Source of the DNA: Pegea sp. RAD2-039
Lineage: Eukaryota; Chordata; Thaliacea; Salpida; Salpidae
Length of the DNA stretch: 64,000 bases
Assembly (NCBI GenBank): GCA_034620365.1
Contig: JAQGEQ010000192.1
Coordinates: 2,847,001 to 2,911,000, forward strand
Reading direction: 5' to 3'
Each line of letters begins with the position of its first letter. Positions within the stretch are counted from its first letter, which is position 1. A program made the position numbers and the translations under genes. This document shows, piece after piece, positions 38,001 to 48,996 of the stretch. The notes under the pieces were generated by a model. It was not told the DNA's origin and did no database searches. It was given only the letters and a program-made list of their open reading frames with translations.

Positions 38001-38159
38001 TGGATTATTTATCTCGTGTTCCATCTAATGTGCAATTGGTAATTACTTCTTTTGAAGATAAACTTTCACTAAAATCCGTTTGAATTTCAGCATCATTTCA
38101 AGAACTCAACTTCTCAATTCAAACTATCACCAGGAAATTCACGCAAGAAGCGAAACTAA
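20096..38159 (+). CDS. Multiple C2 and transmembrane domain protein (MCTP)
   Basis: Ca2+-sensing ER or vesicle membrane protein of the MCTP1/2 family. Exons, longest model: 20096-20144, 20245-20349, 23250-23302, 23518-23587, 26805-26845, 28242-28317, 29538-29789, 30368-30561, 32424-32598, 34300-34433, 34580-34710, 34731-34926, 35438-35634, 35684-35888, 35947-36141, 37204-37352, 37416-37538, 37831-38038, 38091-38159, for about 873 residues. Three C2 domains keep their Ca2+ ligands: C2A ([25 protein letters not shown]), C2B ([25 protein letters not shown]) and C2C ([25 protein letters not shown]). Then come the family motifs SLRTLIPKE-like ([11 protein letters not shown]), TM1, [14 protein letters not shown]2, [11 protein letters not shown] and [13 protein letters not shown]. 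The join between 34710 and 34731 needs a 20-nt intron or reflects an indel. Two other first exons fit in phase (26141, 27369). Poly(A) signal AATAAA is at 38744. The large introns (for example 20350-23249) are AT-rich with nothing recognised. Confidence 0.88.
26141..26234 (+). other. Alternative (proximal) first exon of MCTP
   Basis: ATG at 26141 follows an in-frame stop and opens 31 basic codons ([20 protein letters not shown]...) ending in AAAG|GTCGAA. Its phase (1) matches the exon at 26805, exactly like the distal exon at 23518-23587. Starting here gives an 812-residue protein with a Lys/Arg-rich N-terminus. It would be an alternative to the distal exons 20096-23587. Confidence 0.55.
27369..27446 (+). 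other. Candidate third first exon of MCTP with GC-AG donor
   Basis: ATG at 27369 after an in-frame stop opens 26 codons rich in Ser and Arg ([20 protein letters not shown]...) ending CGGAG|GCAAGT, the consensus form of a GC-AG donor. Phase 0 matches the exon at 28242, where C2A starts, and would skip exon 26805. It could be chance: the frame is short and there is no promoter evidence. Confidence 0.35.
32137..32289 (+). other. Possible cassette exon of MCTP between C2A and C2B
   Basis: A 153-bp open stretch (51 codons, phase 0 on both sides) preceded by a long pyrimidine tract and ATGTAG and followed by GAG|GTCAGC. Neighbouring exons (30368-30561, 32424-32598) also meet in phase 0, so inclusion or skipping keeps the frame. 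The encoded peptide is rich in Trp, Cys and His (for example [15 protein letters not shown]) and matches nothing I know in MCTPs. The 3' half and following 80 bp are unusually GC-rich, so it may derive from a repeat. Confidence 0.4.
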
Positions 38160-41100
38160 ATTTTTAAAGAGATCTCAAAGACTCTTTAAAATTTACTTCT
38201 CATTTACTAATACACAATTCCAATCATAACCTTTGAAAAATAATTCTATGTATGTCAACTGAGTTTTGTCGCTAAGCCATGTCAAGAAAATCTTGCATGT
38301 GATCTGAACTGTGTAAAAGTGAGCTTTTTGTCACTTACTTCATTTATTCCTTCAAACGTTTTTCAATTTATCATTCCTTTTTGTTAAGCTTCAAAAAACT
38401 AACCTCTAGATGGCAGTAACGAGTAATAGATATTTTCGAGTTTTATTGAAATCCTAAAACTCATGTAATGACAAAACTAACAAAATTAAAATTACATTTT
38501 TTTATTTTGGTTTTCAAAAGCTACAAAATATTTTTTCATTTTCAAAATCTGCTTTTATTTTAGTAGCTTGGTGGAACTATTTTATGTATATTTGTAAAAA
38601 TAATTTTTGTATGTATATTTTTGAAATCATTAAGTACTAAAACGCAATATGAAGGTTCTTTTCTCTTTAGTACAACTAGAAGCTCGCGTTTCATTTACTA
38701 TTTCCACATTTACTACAAAGTTCATCTATTTAGTTGACAATTAAATAAAATTGAAATGTTTTCATTAAAAATATTTTCGAATTATTTTATATAGATTACC
38801 AAATACTTTAGACTAGTTATTTAGAGATAATATTGATTAGATATGTTAATTTGATGTGAATATTTTGGAAATAGAAATACTTAGTAAAATAAATTTGTTT
38901 TTAAATTTATGAAAATTCTGGTTGTAATTGAAACAATTTTTAAAGTTTTTTTTTAACTTTAACTTTGTTAAAAAGGTTTATAAAGAAATGAGAAGGATAT
39001 TCAAATTATTTTTGAGATTTCATAAATCTTATTTTTGTGAAGATTTCTGATTACTTCAGACAGATAGTTGTTAGATTTAATACGTTGATTTTGACATGTT
39101 GTCTCTTTTTTGATATTTTATTGAATAAAGCTCGAAAAAATTAGCAGCATAAGCACCATTAGTAACTAGAAAGATAAAAGGTTTGAATATATCTAGCTCA
39201 ATGATTAGCAGTTTTGTTTTTGAAATGATTTCTGAAAAACGACAAGAAATTGTTTAAATTGGAGGTGGCACGCGGCTATATTGTTGATGTCCAACCTATT
39301 TAAGAGAAAGTTTATAAATAAATGAAAGACAATTTAGAACTTAACAAAATAAAATTGTTTTTTGTTTTAAATTAAGATGATTGACCTGTCATATGGTTTT
39401 CTAGAACAATAACAAAATTAAATAAAAATGCTTAAGCTAGAGTTTTTTCTTTTAAACACATTTTGACAAATATTAGACAAATTTCATTAAATGCTTTCTT
39501 ATATTAAATTACGATAAATATTATATTTTATGTAACAAAATTACTTATTGACTGCTTCTGCCAGGATACTGAAACAGCAAGAGTAAAAAGTGAGAGTAAA
39601 GATTAAATTTTCTATCAAAAACTGTTTTACTATTGATTACGTACATAAAAAATGTTCTGATTAATATAAAACCTCGTATCAACGTCTTTTGCAAATTGCA
39701 AATAAGCAATATTGATGCCGAACACTTTTGCACATAATAACTTTTAAATCTCTCTCTGAATGTTTTATTTTTTTAGTTTGTATTTACATGAACACTTTAG
39801 TGATTTAATATTGCCAGTAAGCATTTTTGAACTTCATTTTTAACTTTACACTTGGTTAGTCATAAGATTGGTAATGAAAAGTGAAGCAGTATAAAATCAT
39901 TGTTTACTTGTTGATGTTTATAAAAGTTGAATGAAATAAGATTGATTTGTTTCTTATTAAAGTTTTTATGATTTTCTGTCACTTTAAATTTTGTATGTTT
40001 ATCTCAGCTTTTTTGTTTTTATTTGATGTAGTAACTACACAAGTTCAGCTTGTGCTTTAAGATTAATTTGCTAGTATCGTTTTTAAAGCTATCGAACCTC
40101 TGATACAGTGCAAGTGACGATATGTAGTAATCAATTCTTTCAAAACAGGATTTTATGCACTTTCACATTTTTTGAATGACATTAAACATAAAGAGTAATC
40201 TTTATTTCCACTACTACTCCGTGAGTTTAAAAACCTTTTATATCCGCTAATAGGATAGAAAAGTTTTTCTATGAACTATGACGTAAATAAACGCAGCGTT
40301 TTAAATTCTACGTCACTTATGTTTTTATATAAGACTTGCAACAAATTGTGTTTTTGTTTGAAGTGAAGTACAAAAAATTAATTTTGTTTTTGTTTTAGTT
40401 GATGTTTGCAAATGCAGAAAAGTAGTCAAGGTCTCCAAAACTTTTTTCTACTTCTTAACTTAGGTTTTTTTTTGCTAAGTGAAAGAATAACAATAAAAAA
40501 AATTAAAAAAAAAGTTAGAAGAATTCTTTTATGCTGTTCAACACAAAGCTTTTTTTCTGTTGCATTATTCATATCAGAATGAGGCTCAGCCTCAAAGGTA
40601 TCATCAGCAAAATTATCGAAAAACTGATTCCTTATGTGAAAGCGCTTCAATTTGAACAGTTTAATTTGTTTGTGGTTCAGTTAAATGTTGAAAAAATTGA
40701 TTTTAAGTTAAGCTTTGCTTGTGCATAAGCGATAGCTTCATTTGCTGTCCAAAGTCCAGAGTATACTGCAACAGAATCTAACTATATAATCAGCAATTTT
40801 TTTATTTTTTTCTCAAGGAGTTCAGTTAGACGTTTCCTGATAAAATAATTAGATAATTTAAATTTATTTAACTACTTTTGAGGTTTTATCATTAAAGATT
40901 ACTTTTAGAGTTAAGATGCAATAAAAAGTTGTGTTATTAAGCTTTCAACTAAAGTAGATTAAAACAGAGAAAATGGCTTTTTTACACTAAAATTACAAAC
41001 TTTGTACTTTTGTTCTTATCAATATTTGATGTAAAAATAAATTATCTTATTGAATGAAATGTTGCTTCAAATAATTTAATGGAATTCTTTTTACTTCGTC

Positions 41101-41231
41101 TTGAAATAGTTTGAAATTTTTTGTTTTGAATTTGTCTAAATTATTTGCAGTCAACAATCTATTTCTGAACTTTTTCAGCTGTTTTTGCAATCTTAAATCA
41201 AAACGATTTTTTTCGTATTTGTTCAAAAAAA
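38160..41231. other. Intergenic between MCTP and the RhoGEF
   Basis: Holds the MCTP 3' UTR with AATAAA at 38744-38749 and, near the right end, a CRE/TATA cluster listed separately. A short GC-richer blip lies at about 39260. No gene was recognised; open frames of 60-75 codons here have no coding character. Confidence 0.45.
40279..40333 (+). promoter_or_regulatory. CRE pair plus TATA box, candidate promoter of the RhoGEF gene
   Basis: TGACGTAA at 40279-40286, ACGTCA at 40310-40315 and TATATAAG at 40326-40333 occur within 55 bp. CRE sites closely upstream of a TATA box are a common CREB/ATF-responsive promoter layout. It is about 900 bp upstream of the ATG at 41232, so a 5' UTR or untranslated exon would be needed. 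Motif-based inference only. Confidence 0.3.
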
Positions 41232-44200
41232 ATGAAAAAATTAGCGTCCAGTTTCAGCATAGGAACTTTAGGGAGACGAAAATCTCCAAAATCATCAATA
41301 AATCAAATGAAAGAAGACGAAAAAAATGCAACAAAACCTGAAACAAAACCCTTTTACCAATTACCTCGATCAAACTTTCAAAAAATTTCAAAATTATTTG
41401 AAAGAAAACGAAAAGCTCCAACAACTGAACTGTTAAAAGTAGAAAAATTGAAAGATTGTGAAGAAAAGAGTTCCTTAAGAAGAACTAAGAGTTATCGTGT
41501 GTTTGCGAGTAAGTGGAAAGCTTCTTTAATTAAATATCAAAATCGATTTGAAATATGAATTTGTAAGAAGTAGTTTGTTGTATTTAAATAGAGAAGACTG
41601 ATTTTGGAGTGGGAACAAACTCAAATACATCGTTTACCTGTCGAAAAGTTTTACACAATACTAAAGATAAAGATAAAGTTAGAATTGTTTGATTATAAAT
41701 CTTGAATATATTTTTATAGAACTTAATCTACTTTGAAATATTTTAACTTGTGTAAATAAAGTTGTTTTTAAAACATTTTATGACCCAAAAAAATTTATAA
41801 TTCAAAAATGTTTAATTTGTAACACAAGATTAACAAATATTCACAAGAATGTTGATTTCAAAACATCTAATTATCTGAAATTCTCGTATATATCTCCCGA
41901 TTAAGACCTTATCAAATGATCTTTTTGTTTACAAAATAACATAAGAAGGTGATTAAATCACTTTAGAATTTTTATTATTCATTTTCAACATTCGCGTTGT
42001 ACTCCGTAAAGATCTTGATATTAACTCTTTATAATGACAAAACGAAGAGTTCTGAACCAATTTTAATATCATAAGATGATTAAGAAGCTCAGTTCTTATG
42101 ATATATTTGTAGCTTAAAGTAATTTGTTTCTCTGACGCTGAAATAATCCTTGAAAAACATTTAGAGGATAGTTTTTAATGAGAAATCATTTTATAAAATC
42201 CGTTTAAAAATTAAACAACATTTATTGTGTTTCCAAATCAAAAAATTGCCTTCTTTAAGTTTGTGTAATTTATAATTCATATTTTGAATCATTGCATTTA
42301 AATCATATTGTTTTAGAGTCCTCTAATGTCTTCTACATCATCAAATATCAGTATTCCATCAGACTCGATCACTTTAAAGACACCAGACAAAAGTATTCAA
42401 AGTGAAAGCTTAAGAAGAATTCAAAAACTGAAGATTCCAAATATGAGAGAAAATGTGATCAAAGAGTTACTTCAATCCGAGATAACATTTCTAAATAATC
42501 TGCGAGATGTTACAGAGGTAATTAGATTTGTTTTTACAATAAAAATTGTTTGATTTCATAACAATTGTTGAACTTACATTTAGCTCTTATATAAATTGGC
42601 TTATTTGTTTAAAATTTAATTTAATTGGTTTTAATCTTTAAGCGCTTTGTAAATTTTTTTACTTGAGCTGTAAATGACATCTGCTGTAATGTAGTCTCTT
42701 GAAAAGCTTCAGGAAATGAGTAAATTGTTTGAAGTAAACGTTACATTGCTTATGTGAAAGTTCAAAGGTCAAAACAGAGATTTTTCTTCAATTTACTTTT
42801 CCAGATTTTATGTAAATAAATTTAACTCTAAATTTTATTTTATTATTTTTGATCAATCTTAAATTTTAGGGATATTTGATCAAATGTCGGTATCAAACAA
42901 AAATGTTTTCTTCCAAACAAATTGAGATTTTATTTGGAAATATTGAAGAAATATTCTGTTTTCAAAAACAATTTGTAAAAAAAATTCAGCAATCAATTAA
43001 CTTTGATTCAATTAATAATTCCCTAATTGGACCTTTGTTTTTAGAAAATGTAAGTTACAAACATGAATCTTTTGTAAATTTTTATTAGAAATAAATTATT
43101 ATAATCGTTTAATTTTATAAATTCCTTTTAGTAAGATATTTATCATGGAAATTACCTATTGTTGATAAACTAACAATTTTTGTGCAGGAAGACAAATTTA
43201 TTGTGTATTCCAAATACTGTAACAACCATCCATTTTCATCGGAGTTACTTCAGCAATTTCTAACAATGAAAAAATATTCTCATTTTTTTGAAGTCTGTAG
43301 ATTACGACAAAAAATGATCGATATTCCAATTGACGGATTTCTTCTGACCCCTATTCAAAAAATATGCAAGTACCCACTACAGGTTAATCTCTTTGATTTC
43401 TTATATAAACTGATATTGGTTATCAAAAAGTTATGAAAAGTTATTAACTGTATTTCTATTTAAGTAATTTGTCAGTTTATATTTCAAAATGTTGTTTTAG
43501 TCAAAACCAGACAGGCCTCTGAAAAAACTCATGATTAATTCAGTGAAAAAATATATTATAATTTATCATTTAACTTCCTTATGATTATTGAAGACTTTTT
43601 CAACTAGATGTAACCTTTCATGTTTTTCTTCTTTTTATTGAATAAAAATGTTAAATAACTTTTCTTAATACATAAAAGTTCACCTCTAAAATTTTATAAT
43701 TGTGTTTATAAACTTGACTTAGTTGATCATGATTTTTATTCTAGATAAATATTTAGTTTGAATTTGGTACTTTTTTTTAATATATAAACAATTATCTAAC
43801 CGGAAATTTCGACTTTAGATGTTATTTTGCCGAAATTATTATTTCTTTTTATGCTTAATTTTTTAAATAAAATTGTATGAGGCAGTAAAGGACATTTACG
43901 TAACATTTGCTTACTACAATGAGTTATAACATAATTTTATTTTTATTTTGTACGAAACATTCTTAATAAATGTAAGTTTTTATTCTGTTATATTTTTTAC
44001 AAATAACAGTTAAATGAAATGCTGAAGCATACTCCAACAAATCATCCTGATTATGATTACTTGATCAAAGCTTTACTGGCTATGAAAAATGTAGCTGAGA
44101 AAATCAACGAGGAAAAAAGGAGATTAGAACATTTGAATCGTATTAGGAGATGGCAAACTCACATTGCAAATTGGCAGGTAGAAAACTACACGAAAAAAGT

Positions 44201-45166
44201 TAACCGTAAAAAATTTACAAATTATCAAAAGTTGTTACCTCGTAAAATGATTGCTTAACATTTATGTATGTCAATTTTTAGGGAAGTGATATAGATGAAG
44301 ATAGTTCAAGACATATTTACTCTGGAGAAGTTTTCATTAGTGTAGGAAGAGCAAAAAAAGCAAAACTTCGAATTGTTTATCTTTTTGATAACCAACTAGT
44401 TATTTGTAAAAAGGTGAACTTAAAAAAATGTTTATAAATATACTCAACACTTAAAACGAACATTTATCATGCAATGAATCACACTTTCGTAAAAATGTTT
44501 TTCTAAGTTTAAAGCTGAGAAATTCAGCAATTTTTAAAAGATTGAATTTTTACTTTTAGGATGTCTTACGAAGGGATATTGTTCATTTTATCTCAAGGCA
44601 TGAGACTTCTTCAATAAAAAGCATATTTATACAAAATGTTCCTGTTGCTATACGATTGAAAGAACGAAATCAGAATCAAGTACAGAATAGATGGTGGCGC
44701 TTAGATGGAAATAACTTCATGTTTTGTGATGATGTCAATGACCAGTTGAAATGGGAAAAAGCGTTTAATATCGAAAGCAAATTGTTAGTAAAAATCAGCT
44801 GGAATCATTTTTATTGATGTCATTTTTCTTTGTAAAATTTTCTATTTAATTTTTTATCAAAAAACTCATAAAATCGAATTTTTCAGAAAAGAATATCCGA
44901 ATGGAATAATGAGTAAATCCACAGAGTTTGATGCTCCTTGTTTTCTAAATCTTGGAGGTAAAGAGTTGTTTCATAGATATGTTTTAAAAAGATCAATTTT
45001 TGCAGAGCTGGATGTTGTTCGTTTACAACCAAAACGAGCTTTTCAAATCAAGTCATTATCAACATCAACAGACTTACTCTCTGTCAAAGATCTTGAAGTT
45101 CGGCCTCCAGCTCGCAGATTTGCTTCCTTACGTCGTAAAGATAAAACTAGAAGCCACATCTTCTGA
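41232..45166 (+). CDS. Collybistin/Asef-type Rho guanine nucleotide exchange factor (DH-PH)
   Basis: Activates Cdc42/Rac-type GTPases. It is related to vertebrate ARHGEF9 (collybistin, gephyrin partner), ARHGEF4 and SPATA13. Exons: 41232-41508, 41592-41677, 42317-42517, 42870-43049, 43188-43382, 44010-44177, 44282-44413, 44560-44783, 44887-45166, in phase for 580 residues. The DH domain spans exons 3-6: [51 protein letters not shown] and [20 protein letters not shown] followed by PLQ, all very close to collybistin. The PH domain follows ([33 protein letters not shown]). The N-terminus (about 120 residues) is basic and Ser/Lys-rich. The SH3 domain of the vertebrate members is not visible, so either it is absent or lies in an upstream exon I missed. 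Likely poly(A) signal AATAAA at 45495. Confidence 0.88.
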
Positions 45167-45960
45167 CGTCATCAATGAGTCAACAAAAAGATTTGGTTTG
45201 GACATAGTAACCAGCTCAAACCATTTTGTTAAAGTCATTTTTTGTGAGTTTGAACTACCTGATCATTGATTAGAGACATGTGTACGACATTGTGTTTCAT
45301 TTTGGTTTTTACTGATGTCTATTTTTAATTAATGAAATTCACTTTGTACATTTTAAAATGTACTTCATGAAAATTTGTATATTTCTAACATTGAAGGTAC
45401 AATAGGTGGACAGTGATAGGCATCAACTACTAAAAGAGATCCGATCTTAGATGATTTGTAAACTTTATCGAAAGTTCAGCCATTCAGTTAACCTAATAAA
45501 TCCCTAAATATTATTCGCCCAAATTTTCTTTCACCTTTTTTACTTTCAAAGTTCTTATGATTTACGTAAAAGAAAACTTATATAGAATTTAATTTATAAA
45601 TCAGCAGAGTACTTCAGTAAAGTGATCTTTGTGAAAAACAGTTGGCGATATTAGAGCTACTAAAATTTTTATGAGTTTCTTTTGAAAGTAAATTTTGAAA
45701 GCTTTATAACTTAAAAATTACAAAAGTAAATGCTGCAACAATTGGGAAAAATTAAATAAATTTTTAGATAATTAAAGTATGATTTACATTGATACAAAAG
45801 AAACTTAATCAAAAATAATTATAAAATGTTTAAAAATTTATGTAAATCATTTGTAATTTTTATTCATTAATCTAAACAGATAAATTTAAGAATTTAAAAT
45901 GCTGGAAAATTTAAAAGTTGGTAAATAAATAGACAATTGTCACAACTTTAGTCTGGTGTT
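45167..45960. other. RhoGEF 3' flank
   Basis: AT-rich. TGACGTCA overlaps the stop codon (45164-45171) and AATAAA is at 45495-45500. No gene was recognised. Confidence 0.5.
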
Positions 45961-46344
45961 ACTAAAAATACTTTGATAAGATCTAATTGTTGTTAGGCTT
46001 TTGTCACAAAAGTTAATTTATCTTGATAGTAATAACTTTTTAAAACTTGTCCTTGCTTCAGTTATCAGCCTAAAACAAGATTTGGGTTTCAATCTGTTGT
46101 TACCTAGGATCGAAGATGAAGATGCTGGCAACTCTATAAGAGTTCATCTTAGACTAAAAATACTTTGATAAGATCTAATTGTTGTTAGGCTTTTGTCACA
46201 AAAGTTAATTTATCTTGATAGTAATAACTTTTTAAAACTTGTCCTTGCTTCAGTTATCAGCCTAAAACAAGATTTGGGTTTCAATCTGTTGTTACCTAGG
46301 ATCGAAGATGAAGATGCTGGCAACTCTATAAGAGTTCATCTTAG
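45961..46344 (+). repeat. Exact 192-bp tandem duplication
   Basis: 45961-46152 is repeated base for base as 46153-46344; I compared both units line by line and saw no difference. The unit starts ACTAAAAATACTTTGATAAG and ends AGAGTTCATCTTAG. It has no coding content that I recognise. Identity means the duplication is either very recent or an assembly artefact. Confidence 0.95.
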
Positions 46345-47699
46345 ATACCTAGCTTTGTCTTTATTCTGTTTGTTTCACTGACTAGTTTACTAAAAACAAT
46401 TTTACAGGTATCAGCTCTTAAAGTGATGTTTGCTTTATCTGATAAACTAGTCGCTTGTGAAAAATCTAAAGTCATTATTTGTTCTTTGTTCTGATCATTA
46501 ATCAGTTGGAACAAATTAAAACAAAAGACTTTAAAAATTGAGTTTTTCAAACACATTTCACATTGGAATAAAGCTAAAACTATCATTATTAAATATTAAG
46601 CTCATAATAGATAATCAAGAAATAAACGAAAGTTACGTTTTTTGGTGTAATTTTACGTTACAATTTACATAAAATGTTCAGCTGCTATTTTAAAACAACT
46701 TTAATGTTGTATTTATTTGAAAGAAACTTTTTTCGAGATTAAATTTATTTCTTTATTTGTTTAGGTGATATGTTCTTCTAGTTGATGTGAATCAATTCTT
46801 TGTACGATCAACAGATATGAAAAGATATACACACTATAATACAAATTAAATACAAAATAACAAGTTTTTTCAAACTTCTGTTTACTTATTTGACAAACTA
46901 TTCGAAGCAAATGAAAAGTTTGTTTTTTATCATCCTAACCTTTTAAGTAACAAGCTAAATAAGACAGAAAAGTAATTTGTGAGTTGATATTTAATTACTT
47001 CTTACTGCAATACAAAGTTTTTCACCAATCACTATAATCATAAAAAAGAAACAAAAATTGTAACATAGAATATCATGTGATGGTTGTTTCGCTTATAGAT
47101 CAATTAAAAGGCTTAATTAGAACTCTTCAAGCATACATAATTGCTGTGTTCAGAATAATTATAATTAAGAATAATCTGAACTTCTACAAATACATTAAAA
47201 GATCAAAGCCACCTGTGTTTTCAACGTGTATCTTCGACTCGCTGAGGAAGACACTAAAGACTGATTTTAAGTGAAGAACCTATAGCTTAGAGGTGAGTTG
47301 GTAATTAACTTAACTATATTTCAAAATAGCTTTTTTGAGCAGTATTGTTGAAATTGAATTAAAATTGGTTTAAAGTTAAATTACATTTAGTGACAGAATA
47401 TACACTTATATGCCTGCATGTGTGGCCGTTCGCTTTTGAAGCGGACCAAAAAACATATAAAAGCATCAACTCTAAGATAAGCTTCTATTTTCAAAGTATC
47501 TTTAGCATTAGATTAAAGGAAGCAGAATTCTTATTCAATTATCATTGCCAGAGTGAAATGAAAATACAATCAATCTAGTGATTAATCAAATATCAAACTT
47601 CTAAGTATAAATTCAATTTTCATATGAAAAGAATTTTTTTATTCCATTTAAACTACCAATCAAATTAATTTGTAGGATTTTGTAGATAGTATTTCAACT
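46345..47699. other. Intergenic, no gene recognised
   Basis: AT-rich sequence. Open frames at 46341-46586 (-) and 47077-47274 (+) show no family features and I do not call them. Confidence 0.45.
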
Positions 47700-48400
47700 T
47701 CAAATAAGTTGATGAATTCCAATGGACTTCTTCAACTTTGCCACTCGTAAAATCTTTCTATTACCAACTTCTTTTTGATGACTCAACACAAAGTTTCCTG
47801 GAGACACCCTCGCTTTAAGCATTGGCATCAGCTATATCTCATCCTAGTAAGACGTAGTCTTTAATGTCTTATTGATAATATTATACAACACTGCTGATTG
47901 TAATGGCGATTACTCTTATACTGCAAACTACAACTATCTATTAAGATAATGTAGAAATCAAAAACTGCGTTTAAACACCGTCTTCATGTATATAGTGGAA
48001 AGGTTCAAATTGAATGTGTCAACATCGTCAACAAACACCACAATGTTTGGCTTCATCTAAAGTAGAGGTTAAGATCTACTAAGAAGTACTAGAAGTTTTA
48101 GAAAAGAAGACTTATGATAGCAACAGCGCGAGCTTTACCCAACTCTCAGTAATTGCGTGAAGCTCATTTTGCAGAGCTGCAAGAAAATACGAAAACGAGT
48201 TTTGGCTTTGCAAAATCGTAAACAACCAAGCTGAAGCAGCAAGGAGTGTATTAGGAGTCAACTAGTCCCACAAAACGTCCAACAACTCCCTTGTAATCTG
48301 CTGCAGGAGAAATCTTGTACAGCAGAGACAAGCAACTAGGAGTTGGCATTTCTTCCCATCTCTACTCCCATCAACAGTGACGAACACTAGATTGGATCAA
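47700..48400 (+). mobile_element. Decayed non-LTR retrotransposon (LINE), endonuclease and start of RT region
   Basis: Plus-strand translation contains pieces of the endonuclease C-terminus typical of LINEs: NLSITNFF, HKVSWRHPRFKHWHQL, LVRR and YCKLQLS. Further on, SPTKR, GEILYSRDKQ and SHLYSHQ match the linker that precedes the reverse transcriptase in the same elements, often labelled craniofacial-development-protein-2-like. The copy is interrupted by numerous in-frame stops and small shifts, and no RT core or 3' tail was recognised, so it is a truncated fossil. GC content is higher than in flanking DNA. The clade (RTE or CR1-like) is not resolved. Ends are approximate. Confidence 0.7.
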
Positions 48401-48996
48401 ATAAAATTGTTACCTTTTGTAATGATAAAGACTCTTTATATAGAGCTTTATTCAAATAAGGCGACTAACAACAATGATGAACATATTAACGATACGCACT
48501 ATCTACCCCCAAATCATACCACCAAATGACAACCGCCTATACGAGAACGACGTTTAACACATTTACGTCAGCGGCAAAATACTTTACTATTATACCTTAT
48601 TTAAATAATCAGTTTTTTCTTTATCAAATTAACTTTTTCTTAATTACCTTTACACGGCAGATATTGAAGTAAATTTAACAAAATCTTCAGATAATCATAA
48701 AAAACTAAGAATTAAAATTTCTGGATAAGCTCACTGACAGACTGTGGTATGCAAGATCAACCACAAAACTTTTTGTAAAGTTGATTAGTTTGATTTCAAT
48801 TTTTATAAAAAATAAACATCTGCTAGTTCATATGAAATTAGTTGTAAGATATTGATTTAAAGTTTAATTGAAACTACTTGTAACTAGTTACAATAAACAC
48901 GCAAGTACAAAACTTCTCATTTTTAATTAGTAAAAACAACCCACGAAATTTGAACAGATTAGTTTGATCATGCAACAATTTTCTACAAAAATTATT
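48401..48996. other. Intergenic, 3' flank of KANSL3
   Basis: The left 170 bp have raised GC and may still belong to the LINE or another repeat. The rest is AT-rich. The best minus-strand AATAAA is near 48443, far from the KANSL3 stop, so its poly(A) site is unclear. Confidence 0.4.

Noticed and set aside
39250-39290. GC-richer blip GGTGGCACGCGGC
   Set aside because: Too short to call; resembles a tRNA-like head only vaguely and has no body.
47077-47274. 65-codon open frame on the plus strand
   Set aside because: No recognisable domain, no matching splice-phase neighbours, composition like the surrounding AT-rich DNA.
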